Shown here one piece after another: positions 34,293-46,289 of a stretch of 64,000 nt of DNA (position 1 is its first letter; the number at the start of each line of letters is the position of its first letter). This DNA is from Solanum dulcamara (taxonomy: Eukaryota > Streptophyta > Magnoliopsida > Solanales > Solanaceae). The stretch lies in assembly GCF_947179165.1 (NCBI RefSeq), contig NC_077247.1, forward strand, positions 11,359,501 through 11,423,500, read 5' to 3'. The position numbers and the translations under genes are program-made. The notes beneath the pieces are model-generated. The model saw nothing but the letters and a program-made list of their open reading frames with translations. It searched no databases and was not told the DNA's origin.

Positions 34293-35097
34293 CTAACTTG
34301 AACCTTTATCTTTGGCCTCGTTAGCAATAGCATCAGTTACCAGAGCGATTGGTCTTTGGTCGATAACCTCATCAATTATCCCAAATTCCTTGGCTTCTTG
34401 GGCTGTCATGAAATAATCTCTATCCATGTTCTTCTGAATTATTTCGACTGGTTGTCCCGTATGCTTGGAGTATAGTTGGTTCAAAGCATCCCATACCCGA
34501 ACAATCTGTTTGGTGTGAATTGTCATATCTTTAGCTTGGCCACTATATCCACCAGAAGGCTGATGAATCATGATTGTAGCATTAGGGAGAGAGCGTCTCT
34601 CACCCTTGGCACCAGCAGCTAAGAGAAGGGATCCCATTGAAGCTGCTTGACCTAGACAAATAGTATTGATTGGAGATCGGATGTACTGCATAGTATCGTA
34701 GATAGCAAGACCTATACGGAAGAAGAAGAGAAGGTAACGTCAGATCACAATTGCAAGTTTTTACATTTAAAGATAATCAGCATACGTTACCGGCGGTAAC
34801 AGCGCCACCGGGAGAGTTGAGGTACATGTGAATAGGCTTTGAGGGGTTCTCAGACTCAAGGAAAAGAAGCTGAGCGACGACAACATGGGAAGTGTCATCG
34901 TTAATGGGTCCATTGATACAAATGATGCGCTCTTTCAGCAGTCTTGAGAATATATCGTAAGCCCTCTCTCCACGGGAAGAGTGTTCTATCACCATCGGAA
35001 TTAGACCGTAAGATCTCCTGCTATTTCCATTCAAATTCATTCTGCCCATTCCATTCCACACTTTCCCACCAATTAGGCTGCCCATTGCTCTTTTCAT
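34293..35097 (-). CDS. CLPP2: Mitochondrial ATP-dependent Clp protease proteolytic subunit (ClpP2-type)
   Basis: Two exons: 35097-34791 (307 nt) and 34711-34293 (419 nt), joined across a 79-bp GT-AG intron (donor GTAACG, acceptor GTATAG) in codon 103 (Gly). The product is 241 aa, the length I recall for Arabidopsis mitochondrial CLPP2, and the text from about residue 30 is nearly the same. The catalytic triad is Ser127 (GQAASMGS), His152 (MIHQPSGG) and Asp201 (MDRDYFM), with spacings of 25 and 49 as in E. coli ClpP (97/122/171). The first ~30 residues are Arg/Asn/Gly-rich without acids, fitting a mitochondrial presequence. It forms the serine-protease barrel that degrades proteins unfolded by ClpX in the mitochondrial matrix. 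It is the only intact gene in the window. The start is the first Met in frame. Confidence 0.95.
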
Positions 35098-35145
35098 GGA
35101 CGAAACCTTTTACTCGATTTCGATTTTGTAGTGCCCGTTTCTTAA

Positions 35146-35157
35146 TTAGGGTTTATA
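35146..35157 (-). promoter_or_regulatory. Telo-box and TATA-like sequence upstream of CLPP2
   Basis: The minus strand reads TATAAACCCTAA about 50 bp upstream of the start codon. AAACCCTAA is the telo-box found near transcription starts of many plant housekeeping and growth-related genes. Presence of the motif is certain; function is inferred from position. Confidence 0.55.
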
Positions 35158-35212
35158 TTATGCCACCAACAGTACCAAAAAAAAATATTAGAGGAATAAC
35201 TCAGTATTATTA

Positions 35213-35429
35213 AGAGGAAATACATCAAAAACCTTGAATTTTGCACACAATTTACTTTAATACTTTATCTATCCGAGCATTTAAACAACTCTTAATAACT
35301 TTAAAATGAATTAATTAAACGAGTAAGTGAGAGTGGTACACAGGCATTTAAATATTTATATAATTAAAATGTTAAAGTAATTTTTGTTGTCATGTTCCCA
35401 AACACAGCAAATTTTGATGTATTTCCTCT
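35213..35429. mobile_element. 217-bp MITE in the CLPP2 promoter region
   Basis: It has an 18-bp perfect terminal inverted repeat, agaggaaatacatcaaaa at 35213-35230 and its complement at 35412-35429. The flanks share the 7-bp direct repeat ATTATTA (35206-35212 and 35430-35436). The interior is AT-rich and non-coding. It begins about 115 bp upstream of the CLPP2 start codon. The superfamily is not clear from the termini. Confidence 0.85.
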
Positions 35430-35436
35430 ATTATTA

Positions 35437-36359
35437 ACATGACAATTATATGTCAGTAACCTTTTTACTTAGCAGGGGTGACGCATGAGCCTCATGTATA
35501 TTTAAATTTTTAGTTTATAATATAGTAAATAATATAAGAAAATAATATAAAAAATATATTAATAGTTCAAACAAATTAAAAGTGTGATTAAAAGAACATA
35601 GAAAACAACACTTTTAACATGATTTATAAGTATAAATAATGCAATGATATAACGATTATTATGAGATGCAAAATAACTATATCATCTTAACATTCAAATA
35701 ATAAATGAATCACAGTTTCTTAAAATATATTGCTATCATACCATCAATTCACCTCCCTAAAACAAAATAATCAATAAGCTTTATAAGTATTATAATCACT
35801 ACAACAAGCTTTAAAGTTGGGTATTGTTTTGCAAACGACCGCCTATGCTCTAAAAATGGGAAATAATTGAGCGTTCATCAACTCCTACTAAGTACATCTT
35901 CAATCAACTACCAATACCCTGGATTTGACGGTACTCTCCCTCAAATGTCACCGCGTCTCTCTAGCGTATCTCTCCTTAAATTATGGGATGACCTAATCTT
36001 GGAAGGGGAGTTGATATGTTAGCATGGTGATGATATGGCACTTAGAGGGACCACAACCTGAGCAATTATTGGAATTATTGGTTTGCACCGAAGTCCAGTT
36101 CACCATAAAAAGTGGATTCTTCATAAAAGGCCATGAACTCACATACCGTCCAGCTAGTGGAGTATGAGTCAAGATTCTTGTTTTCTCTTCCCCATCTTCG
36201 ATATCAACTACAAGATGATAAGTTTGGTGGAGGGAGAGGTGTAGTTTCTGAAAATCTCCATCTCTTCAAACTGCAAAGAACAGAAGAATTCATTAGGGAC
36301 AAAACTAGGTCATACAACAACAAAAAAAAATCTTGTCAAGTGAACTCTTTGTTATTCTT
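35437..36359. other. AT-rich upstream region of CLPP2, no gene seen
   Basis: It includes another CACTACAACAA string at 35798, with no partner terminus. The open stretch at 36133-36372 resembles no family and partly translates the tandem repeat that follows. Confidence 0.4.
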
Positions 36360-38357
36360 AAGGAGGAGATAAGTATCCATCCCTTTGTGCCATACGAATA
36401 TCATAAAATTACCTTTTTTATAACAGGGATGAGTATCTATCCCTTTGCACCATAAGAATACCATAAAATTATCTTTTTAGAGTGAGGATGAGTATCCATC
36501 CCTTTGTGTCGTATGAATACCATAAAATTACCTTTCTTAGGGTGGGGCTGAATATCCATCCCTTTGCATCGTAGAATATCATAAAATTATCTTTCTTAGG
36601 GTGGGGAGGAGTATTTATCACTTTTCACCATAAGAATACCATAAAACAACATTTTCTTAGGGAGGAAATGAGTATCCATCCCTTTACGCCGTAATAATAT
36701 CAAAAAATTACCTTTTTTTAGGACGGAAATGAGTATCCATCCCTTTGCACCGTAAGAATACCATAAAATTATATTTCTTAGGACTGAGATGAGTGTAACA
36801 CCCCGTGCTATTCTAACTTAGATCAATTCTGAGATCCATGAGAAAATGAGGAAAGGGGTCTAACCTGTGACCTACGAGTGGGAATCTACGACTCGTAGGA
36901 GGTTCTATGAGTCGTAGGTGGGGATCGTACGGTCCCCCAACACATAGAAAATTTTTAAGTGTGAAGACCTTACCTACGAGTCGGATTTACAATCCATCAA
37001 TCATTCTACGACCCATAGGGTCGATCAGAGAACCAAGTGACACATTCCAGTAGCTACTAGAATGTGCTCATAAGTCATACGATCGAATTTACGACTTGTA
37101 AAAGTTTCTATAATCCATAGAAAAAATCCCATAGGCACCAAGTCCATTTCTCAATCGAGTTCTACAAGCCGTCTTCACAATTAGTCCTATGGTCTACGAC
37201 CCATAGAAGGTTGGTCATAGACCCATCAATCCAAATCCCGAATGTCTAATTTTTGGACTACTGAACTTACGACCAATCTTCTACGATCCTGAGAAGACTC
37301 TACGATCCATAGAAAGGCCTGTAGAGACCTAGAGTTAGTTTTTAATGAGGGTTAGTTTTGTCTTTTTCCATATTTCCTAAATCAAAACTCTAATGTTTTA
37401 GGACTAAAGTAAACCCCTTATCAGTACCCAATGAAGTTTTTCTTTCATTAACACTTAGAATATTTCAAGAACAAGGATTAGAGAGAAGAAAAAAAGCTAG
37501 GGTTCAAGCATTTCAACCGAATTCTTCAAGTTTCCCTTAGATCATTGATCTTCCAGGTATGTAAGGATAATCACAATATTGGACTGAGTTTGTCCTCGTG
37601 CCCTACATCTTCATTCAATCAAGTATAAGTTTAGGTTGTGTTTCAATCCCATATATTGAGTTTTGAGTTCATTATGTAATCTTTTGTTGAGTTTCCTATA
37701 TATTTACTGATATTGAGATCATCCCTATGAGATCGAGTTCTTGAAATTGTTGTTCATGTTTGAATTCACATGAATCCTAGTTGATTATTTACATTGGTTA
37801 TTTTTATGCATTATTTTGAGTTAAAAGAATGATATATTTCATGTCTTAATTTGAGTAAAGAGTTTGAACATGAGTTTGAGTTGAGAAGTTGTTGTTTTGC
37901 ATGATCATTATTGAGTACAAATGAGTTGAGTAATAATGCATTTAAATATGTATTTTGAGACTGAATTAAGTAGTTAAAGCTATATTTTATGCATTTAACT
38001 GAGATTGAGAAAGTATAACTATTTTAAAGAGAAGAGTTGAGCTAATTGAGAAAAGTCCAATGAGACTTAATGAGTTTATTTTGATCACTTACACTTATTT
38101 GAGAATATGAGCATAATAAATATATTTTGGGAGTAATATTGATCACCGATTTGGGTAAGAGTATAGAACAACTCGAACCCCGTAAACTATATTGTTAGCT
38201 TAGGATATGATCTTACCTCTAGTTTAGGAGACTCCTCACTTCAATTCTTGATATGGACTTTTATTAGATCCATGATATAATTTCCGTCCCTTATCCTAGC
38301 AAGGTATTGGATCATTGTGGCAGCGACAACAACTTATTGTATCATCACGAGGCTCAT

Positions 38358-40444
38358 TATAACACCCCAACTTTTTGAAATGTCTAATTAATCTGTGTCT
38401 TCGTAGTTAGATAAAGAGTGATTAACATATTAAGAATTATGTGGTATGTCACATTTTAAGTGTTCAAGATTCTTATTTTATTTTATGAAGTTTAGCCGGT
38501 TGTAAAATAAAAGTTGGCAAAAATTATCGTAAGTTCCTTTAAAAGATTTTTATGAAATTTGGGTCAAATATATTGGAGGCTTTCTCACAATATATAAAGT
38601 TATGGGACCCACAAACTATCAAATCAAAGGTGTACGGGTCTAGTTTCCACGACTCCAACAGCTAAAATATAGAGAATTTCCCTCCAAATTCATAAAATAC
38701 TCTTTAGATCTTGGTTATCTCATCTTGCAAGCTTCAGGGAAGTTGCTCTACATTGCGAGCTCATCATTTTGGTATAGTTTTCTTTGTGATTTTCATGGTG
38801 TAGCTACGTGGGGGTTGTGGAAGCAGGGGTTTGTTGTTCGTGAGGGTTAGATTTGTATTAGGAGACTAAGATATATATAAGACCCTTCTTTCATTGATTT
38901 TAGCTTCAATAAGGAAATCCAAATCTTTTATCGGATTGGCATTATATCTTATATTTGTGGGTTAATTGTAAACATGTCATTTTGTAGTATCAGGTAGGGA
39001 TTTGGAAAGAAGTCAATAGGCCATGTAAAGTCATCGAAAAAGGTATGTTAATGTTATTTCCTTTTTCCGGTATATTTCCATAAAGCTTAGGAGTTATAAG
39101 AAGGTTGTTGTTATCATTGTTATATTTTAGCCAAGATTATGGGTTGTTGGCTGCTCGAGTTGTTGTAATACTCTCTTTTTGGGATTGATATTCTTTTAGT
39201 AGCAGACCTAGTTGGGCATGGATTAAAGGCTATTTGTATAGGTTTCTTATAGCTAAATTGCTCGCTTTTAGCCTATTAAATTGTTATTGTTGTCGTTAGG
39301 GCTACTGTTGTTAGCTGCAGAAATATGATCACTGCCTAAGAAGGCTATGTGTTGCCTACAAGGCTATATTGGTGCCTAAGAAGGCTATGTGCTGCCTACA
39401 GATCTATGGTGTTGCCTAAGAGGGCTATGAGTTTCCTACGGGGCTATATTGATGCTTGAGAAGGCTATGTGTTGCCTATAGGGCTATGTTGTTGCCAAGA
39501 GGGCTATGAGTTGACTACGAGGTTATATTGATGCCTTAGAGGGCTATGTTCTTCCTATGGGGCTATATTATTAACTAAGGGGGGCTATGTGACTACCTAC
39601 GGGGCTAGGGGCCTACCAATAGGGGTATATACACTTAATTAGCAACTTCTTGGCTTATGAAGGCCTAGGAAGGTGGTTTTGTTTGTTGTTTGTACTTGCC
39701 GTACTTATGGGGGATTAGTTAGGTTGTTGTTCGATTATATTTGGTATGTTTAGATTCCCTTACAAGATTACCTTTAGTATATTATGATACATGTTTATTT
39801 AGTCTATTTCCTTTCATACTCGGTACATTGATTCGTACTGATGCCCTATTTCTTGGTGTGCTTCATTCATGCCAGCAGGTCCCAATAGACGTTCCGATAG
39901 ACCTCTTCAGTAGCAAGGTTGAGTTGTAGCATATTGTCTAGCCCCTTTCTTCTGAAATTGCCAGATTTCTTAGATTTGTTAGGTTTTGTTGTATATATTT
40001 TTGGGTAGGCAGGGGCCTGTCTCACTATGTTTTACTACTCTTAGAGGCTTGCAGACTAGTGTGTGGCTTGTATAGCTACGTTATGGCCATGTTTTCCTAG
40101 TTTGTTGGTTTCCTGAGGCTTATTAGTTGTTTGATGTATTGTCTTGATATATACTTGCTTTCAGTTTTGGTATAGATGTCATGGTAGCCTCGACGTCCTA
40201 ATTAGGACTAGTGTGCTAGTTGCTAATTTTTTATATAAACTGTTGGGAGTAGCTGTTTCTTTTATAGATCTATTGAAAGGGGCCTTATCGTCCAAGTGTT
40301 TAATTTTAAGTCGAGATATACTTTTTTATTTTCTTGATTGCATGTGCCTGTCATAGGCTAGTAGAAAATGGTTCAGTAGGGTCGACTTGGGCCTGAGTTT
40401 TGGTATTAAATGCCAGTTGCACCTCTTGAGTTTGGGGCGTGACA
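38358..40444 (+). mobile_element. Second-level nested solo LTR
   Basis: The target duplication CTCAT at 38353-38357 and 40445-40449 is perfect. The ends are TATAACACCCC (decayed TGTAACACCCC) and GGGGCGTGACA, an imperfect inverted pair. It is 2087 bp, carries a minisatellite at 39332-39625 and has no coding domain; the short open stretches 39741-39929 and 40144-40356 are not recognised. It inserted after the LTR at 36794-41088. Confidence 0.9.
39332..39625 (+). repeat. Minisatellite of ~20-bp gcctaagagggctatg units
   Basis: About 14 imperfect units alternate between a gcctaagaaggctatg(tg) form and a gcctacggggctatatt(g) form, giving a ~40-bp higher-order period. It lies wholly inside the solo LTR 38358-40444. 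Confidence 0.9.
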
Positions 40445-41274
40445 CTCATAGTAGTAATTGTCGGTTAGAGAAACTCCCCAAAGAGTAAAATGCTATTTTT
40501 ATACTGAGTTGCATTTAAATATCTTTATTTTAGTAAAGCATTGTCTAATTCATATATTGCATGCTTTATTGAGTATTCATTATATTGAATTGAGTTGAGT
40601 ATTCTTGAGTAAGTTTCTTTTTAGCTATTTTATATACCACAAATTTCATGTACTGGTGCTATTTGACACTGCATCTTTTTATGATGAAGACACAAGTGAT
40701 AGTGATCCTCAATAGACCCATAATTAAAGATCAATTTTCCATCCAGATTTTGGTGAGACCTCTTTGCATTCGGAGGAAATCTTAGTCTTTTTATTTAGTA
40801 TTTAATTATTAATATTTTGGGGTAGCCATGGGCTTGTCGGGTACCCATTCTGAGTCAGTTTAGAGGCTTCATAGACTAGACATAGATAGGGTTAGAGTTG
40901 TTTTTAGTTTTCAGAGATCATGTTTAAACCATATACTTGAGTATTTGAGATTATTACATGAGTAAAAATTACTTATATTCTTTATATGCCTATCTGAGTT
41001 AGTTTTTCTATGGGATAAGTCTTTCTCTTAGAAGTTAGCTGGGCCGAGGGTTCTCTTGGAAACTAGTAATGGTTTTTGAGTGCTGACAATGAGTATCCAT
41101 CCTTTGCACCATAAGAATACTATAAAATTACCTTTGTTAGGAAGGGGATGAATATCCATCTCTTTGCACCATAACAATATCATAAAATTGCCTTTCTTAG
41201 GCTGGAATGAGTATCCACTCCTTTGAGTTGTAAGAATACCATCAAGTTACCTTTCTTATGGCAACAATTGTTAT

Positions 41275-44265
41275 TGTAATGAGCCTTTAGGATATTTTTG
41301 AATTAAAGCATTTGTTCCATTTTTTAGAGGATTCCTACAGCGACCCTAAGTCATTTATGACTTGCTGGCACTGATTTTTGGTCGCCTGGTCATTCATTTA
41401 GGTTTTAGACTTGTTTCCCTATTTTAGGGCTTTTATAACTTGAAAAGTTGAATTCGCTCATAGCTTTAGGAAAATGACTTCAAAACAAAATTTTGACGGT
41501 TCTATCAGCTTTGGAATGGCCAAATTAGGCTAGAAACATGGTTCAAACAAGTATCGAGATAATCGATATGAGTTTGAGGCCAATTGGCACTTTTGCCTTT
41601 GAACTTGGCCTATTGTTGACTTTGGTCAACATTCTTGAAAAATGTACTCAAATAAAAATTATGATATGGCGGTTAGCTTCGAAATATCAATTTTGGTCTA
41701 AAATGACCTTTCGTTCACTTCCATAAGCTTTTGATCTAATCCCGAGGCCCGTTGTTGAAATAGGCTCAAAATGGCACTTGGGTGTGGACCCAATTTTTGT
41801 TAAAATGACTTCGTATGGGAATTTTGAATTTTCCATTGAGTCCAGAGTATCAAATTTAGTAGGGTAGCATATTTCGTTTGCGCACACGAGGTTCTGAACG
41901 AATCTTGAGCACCTCATCGGATATTTGGACATGTCAAAGTCTATTTTGCCCCAGCTGGGTCTGGTGTCATTGCTAAAGTGACTCCTAGTCACTAAAGCGA
42001 CTGCCGCTAAGGAGACCAGACATCTAGGGGCGGGGGTTAGTAAAGCGACTACCCCATCACTAAAGCGATAGGTCACTTAAGCGACCTTGTGTCGCTAAAG
42101 CGGTGCCCGCCTCTTGGTGGGTATTGTTTAAGCAGACATCGGGGGGGGGGGGGGGTCAATAAAGCAACATAAGAGAGTCGTTCTTAAGACCCTTTTCCAG
42201 ATTTTCTCTCCAACTTCAAACTTCATTTTCTCCTTCAATTCTTGGGCAATTTGGGTGATTCAAAAGGCTAAATTGTGTATATTTTTGAGGGGAACCCAGT
42301 GGTGTGTTCAAAATTAGGAGTTGAGACTCCTCTTGAGGTAAATTTCCCCTTTTTACTGTGTTTCTATTGTTCTCGGGCTTGGTAGTGATCATAAATACAT
42401 AAATGGTTTGAGTATATTTTGGGCTGTGAATTGCATTCTTGTTTGGAACATGAGCTGGGTGTAGTAGTTGGGGCCTATTCTCGGAGTCAATTTCATGAGT
42501 TATGGAGCGGTTCTCATAATTCCTGTTTTTTTACTCCAAATTGGCCTATTAGTGTCATAACAATCATATTAACATTGTGACTCTATTGTTGATAGCGTGG
42601 CAGCAATTAAAGGCCACTCACAAGGGAAAAACTCTAGTTTCATGAGTTAGAGTGTGCATGGTTGTCCTACAGGTAGGCTACGTTTTTCCCCTCATGAGAC
42701 TGAGAATGTTCAGACAATAGTGTATTGAATTCTATAAGTTGGAGGGGTTTGGGTGTCTAGCATGCTAAATTCCTAGAATTCACATCCTAGGCGCTACTTC
42801 AAGTAATTCTTGGACTGTTTAAGCATGACTCCTATTATTGTCGACCATCCATACCTTGTGATGTATGTTGTGCCTATGGTTATATGTTTTGAAGCATGTT
42901 TTGCCTTAGAATAGGCTTAGACTAGTGTTGACTTAGACTTGCACGATTTTGGTGACGTTGGGCCTTAGAACTTCTCCAACATCATTTCAGGCAGTTAGCC
43001 CCCTGTATACTGATATATCATACTTGAGGGTGATAGTCTGAGCTTTATCTAGGCAATAACATAGCTTGTTACCTTACCTCCATAATTCCCTACTTTTCTC
43101 TCATTCCTGTATCGCTTGTTTTTTTACTCTAGAAGTCTTCTTGATGATTCTAGTTGTGTATGGTTCTGGCTGGAGTAATATATTGATGGCACTCAATTTG
43201 TGGGTACTCCCCATGATGCATAGTTGGTCGTTGATTTTAACACGGTTCGATCCCTTAGCTATAGTTACTCGGTTTGAGGCTGTGGTCTAGCTTACCCATG
43301 TTCGATCCTTGGATACAGCTACCCGATTGGAGTCCATAGTTAAGCTTACCCGTGTTCGACCCTTGGCTACAGTTCCTTAGTGAGAGTCAGCAGTCTAGCT
43401 TACTCGTGTCGACTCATCAAATAGAGTTACCCATTTGAGGTTCTTGGTCCATCTTACACGTGGTTAAATTCCTAATTTTATGATAAATCTTTGATTCAAG
43501 TCTTCATCTACTCTCGGCTTTGCTTAAAGTTTTAGAATTTTAGGATGGTTCGGTTTAAGTCCGGATATTGGTGGTATTGTTGGAACTCTATTTTGCTCCA
43601 TTCTTGTACCTCACTTCCTTTGCTCCTGTCGGGTTTATGAGGGCCTGTTCAGGTTGTTACCTTAGACTTGTATGTGAGCGTACCGATTGGGTTTATAGGA
43701 GTCCGATGGATTTAGCTAGATTCTTTCTCTTTGTTTGTTGAGTGCGCTCATGTACATACCTATATTTACATCTTGCCTTGTCTTTAGTTGTGGTAATTTA
43801 GTGGCTTTTCATTTTACTTTTTCTTATCTTGTTCAGTAAACCTATGATGCTTACTGGATACTTGTTGTTTAGTACTCATACTATACTCTACATCTATTTT
43901 TGTGATGCAGGTCTGAGTACTAGCTACCAGCGTTGATTCAAGTCAGCTACGTTAATGATTGGAGGCGAGGATGAGAACATTGCATTATAGATTTACCCAT
44001 CTCCTTCTGTTTATATTTTGCCTGTCTTTTTCTTTTTGAGACAACCCTGTTTCCGTTGTTGACTTTTGGGACTTGTACTCTTTTTGTAGTAGCTCTATAT
44101 ATATGACTTCCAGATTCTAGGAGGTATCTTTTAATTGTATATATTTATCTTTGCTTCCACATTTTCATGTATGTTCCTATTTTTTCATTATTGTTGTTAG
44201 ATTGAATTATTGGTTTTTTACCTTGACATCCCATTACTCGTAGTTTCGGGATATGAGTCGGTGAG
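41275..44265 (+). mobile_element. 5' LTR of the full-length gypsy element
   Basis: It aligns with 48432-51449 until ctcattactcgtagtttcgggatatgagtcgg, after which the 3' LTR continues for about 60 bp that are absent here. Features are: gcgac/taaagcgac palindromic words at 41960-42110; a run of 15 G at 42141-42155; the leader-like block ccttttccagattttctctccaac; and four ~54-bp repeats at 43245-43462. Confidence 0.85.
43245..43462 (+). repeat. ~54-bp tandem repeats in the 5' LTR
   Basis: Four units of the form gttcgacccttggctacagttacccgattggagtccatggtctagcttacccgt. The 3' LTR has five units at about 50304-50590, so the array changed length after insertion. Confidence 0.85.
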
Positions 44266-44393
44266 GAGACATTTGTGAATTATCTTTGAGAGGCTACAGG
44301 ATGTCTTTTGGCACATGTCTCTTTTGTATTACTGTCGTGCGGTGTTTGTCTTATTGGTTTATGGAAATCTCACTTATTCTACTCTTTTACAAG

Positions 44394-45830
44394 ATGGCTC
44401 TCCTGTGCGCTGGAGGCAGAGGCCGACCTCGAGGTCCTTCCAGGGCTGCAGCATAATCTCGGGATAGAGAGAAAACTCCAAAGATGGAGGTGGAGCCACC
44501 AGTAGCTCTAGCTCCGCAGTAGTCGGTGGTCCTAGGACCATCCCAGCCACCGCCCGAGCCAATTGTAGCTCTGTAGTTATAGGCAATATTCATCCAAATT
44601 TTGGCTGCCATTGAGGGCATACAACAAGCCCAACTTTAGGGCTTCAGTGCTGCAAGATCAGCCTACGCTAGAGGCACCAGTTGTTCAGCAATGACCAACA
44701 CCTTCCACTCAGCCAGATGATTTAGAGGGCGTCATGTTATTTCGAGAGCAGAACATGCTTGGGGTGTTCCTTAGACTATCACCACCAAGGTTTTCTAGGG
44801 TTGTGAGTAAGGATGCCCATAAATTTATACTTACTTGCCATGATTGGCTGCAAACCTTGTGTCTAATGGAGTCTAGAGGATCCTACTTCACTTCTTATCA
44901 GCTAGACAGTCCATCCCAGCAGTGGTGGCATATATATTTGGAGACTAGGCAAGATGGGTCTCCACTAGTGATGTGGCCTGAGTTTTTAGAGGTCTTCTTA
45001 GGTTAATTTATCCTCAGGAGCAGTAAAGATTAGATCCGAGAGTAGTTTTCACGATTGGAGCAGGGCTCCATGATAGTAGTGGAGTATGAGGCCTGATTAT
45101 ATGAGCTATCTAGACATGCCACTATAATCTTACCTACAGAGGAAGAGAGAGTTAGGTGCTTCGTTAGAGGATTGAGACTCTAGTTGTGGATTGAGACTCA
45201 ATCTCTAGGCTTAGTAGGCTGTTCATTTCTGAAAGTCATAGACTATGCCCTCATTCTTGAGAAGCTCTATCATGAGGTATAAGGGGGCAGCGACAAGATA
45301 TCTAGATAGGATGATGGTCAGGGTGAGCGCCTCTTTAGACCCCACGAGTCCTACGATAGATATCGCCTAAGATTTTAGTCAGGTCAGTCCAATCACCCCT
45401 TTCAGGCCACTCTTCAGACTTTAGAGGGTGATCAACACCGTCAGAATAGTTGTAGTGATGGCCTGAGTCAGGGCTAAGGTGGTTAGCAAATGGGTTCTTT
45501 AGGCTGAGGTAGCCGACCTCCAGCTTTCAGCCGACCATCCCAGGGGTGCTTTGAGTTTGGGGAGCAAAATTATTGGTCCGGTGAGTGCCATCACCACAGG
45601 CTAGCCTTACCATCTCCATAGGCAGCTAGACCTACTCCAGTACCAATGCCTTCAGTTAGAGGCGGAGGCCAGGGCTAGGAACAAGACCGCATAAGTGGTC
45701 ATCATAGTGCATGGGGAGGTCCCTAGAGAGGTAGGTCAGTAGGTAGAGTAGATGCACAGGGTAGAGAAGCCTAGGCCCACTTCTATGCAGCACCAACTAG
45801 GGCAGAGGTTCAGCCTCAAACAACGTGATC
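44394..45830 (+). pseudogene. Gag pseudogene of the full-length gypsy element
   Basis: From ATG 44394 the frame reads MALLCAGGRGRPRGPSRAAA and then stops. The Gly/Arg-rich start matches gags of this group. Later pieces resemble gag (SRHATIILPTEEERVRCFVRGLR at about 45105-45180), in broken frames. Near 45545 a decayed zinc knuckle reads CFEFGEQNYWSGECHHHR, with the second Cys replaced. Numerous tag/taa stops run through to the protease. No PBS is visible upstream. Confidence 0.75.
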
Positions 45831-45884
45831 ACAGGTATAATTTAATTATAGCATCAATCTGCATCCACTTTATTTGATCTAGGC

Positions 45885-46118
45885 TTGACATATTCTTATA
45901 TATCTATATATCATGCCCCTCGATTATGTATGAGCCTAGATCCCTTAGTTGAGCCATTACGTGTTTCGATCCTGGTAGGTGATTCTTTAGTGGTGGATCT
46001 GGTCTTTAGATCCCATGTGGTGACTATTCAGGGGCGTGACACTAGGGTTGATCTCATTTTTCTTGATATAGTGGATTTTGATTTAATTCTGGGCGTGGAG
46101 TATTTATCCCCTCACTGA
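45885..46118 (+). pseudogene. Aspartic protease of the full-length gypsy element
   Basis: An open stretch of 77 codons, including LTYSYISIYHAPRL, VGDSLVVDLVFRS and DTRVDLIFLDIVDFDLILGVEYLSPH. It corresponds to the protease at 61085-61477. The active-site DPGST-type segment lies just upstream and is degraded (FDLGLTYSYIS). It cleaves the polyprotein in active relatives. Confidence 0.8.
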
Positions 46119-46289
46119 GTGGTCTTGGATTGCTATGCTAAAACCATTACCTTAGCCATGTCTTGTATTCTACTGGTGGTGTGGTAGGGCTCCTATAGTC
46201 GCATGCTGGTTGGAGTGATTTATTTTATTCGGGCTCAGAGGCTAGTAGGTGTTTGACATACTTGGTTTGTGTTATAGATGTTAGTAGGG

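Larger units (their letters stand above)
36794..41088 (+). mobile_element. Solo LTR in the tandem array, itself interrupted
   Basis: The ends are TGTAACACCCCG and GTGCTGACA, with target duplication ATGAG at 36789-36793 and 41089-41093, cutting one repeat unit. Without the nested LTR it is 2.2 kb. No PBS, PPT or coding region is visible. 36865-37330 is dense in the palindromic word ctacgactcgtag and variants. Its start and end match the minus-strand solo LTR at 18368-20682. Confidence 0.9.

Noticed and set aside
34944..35213. 89-codon plus-strand open stretch overlapping CLPP2 exon 1
   Set aside because: It is antisense to a well-supported exon and has no domain.
35798..35810. CACTACAACAA string, possible CACTA transposon end
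   Set aside because: No second terminus, subterminal repeats or 3-bp target duplication found nearby; it is short enough to occur by chance.
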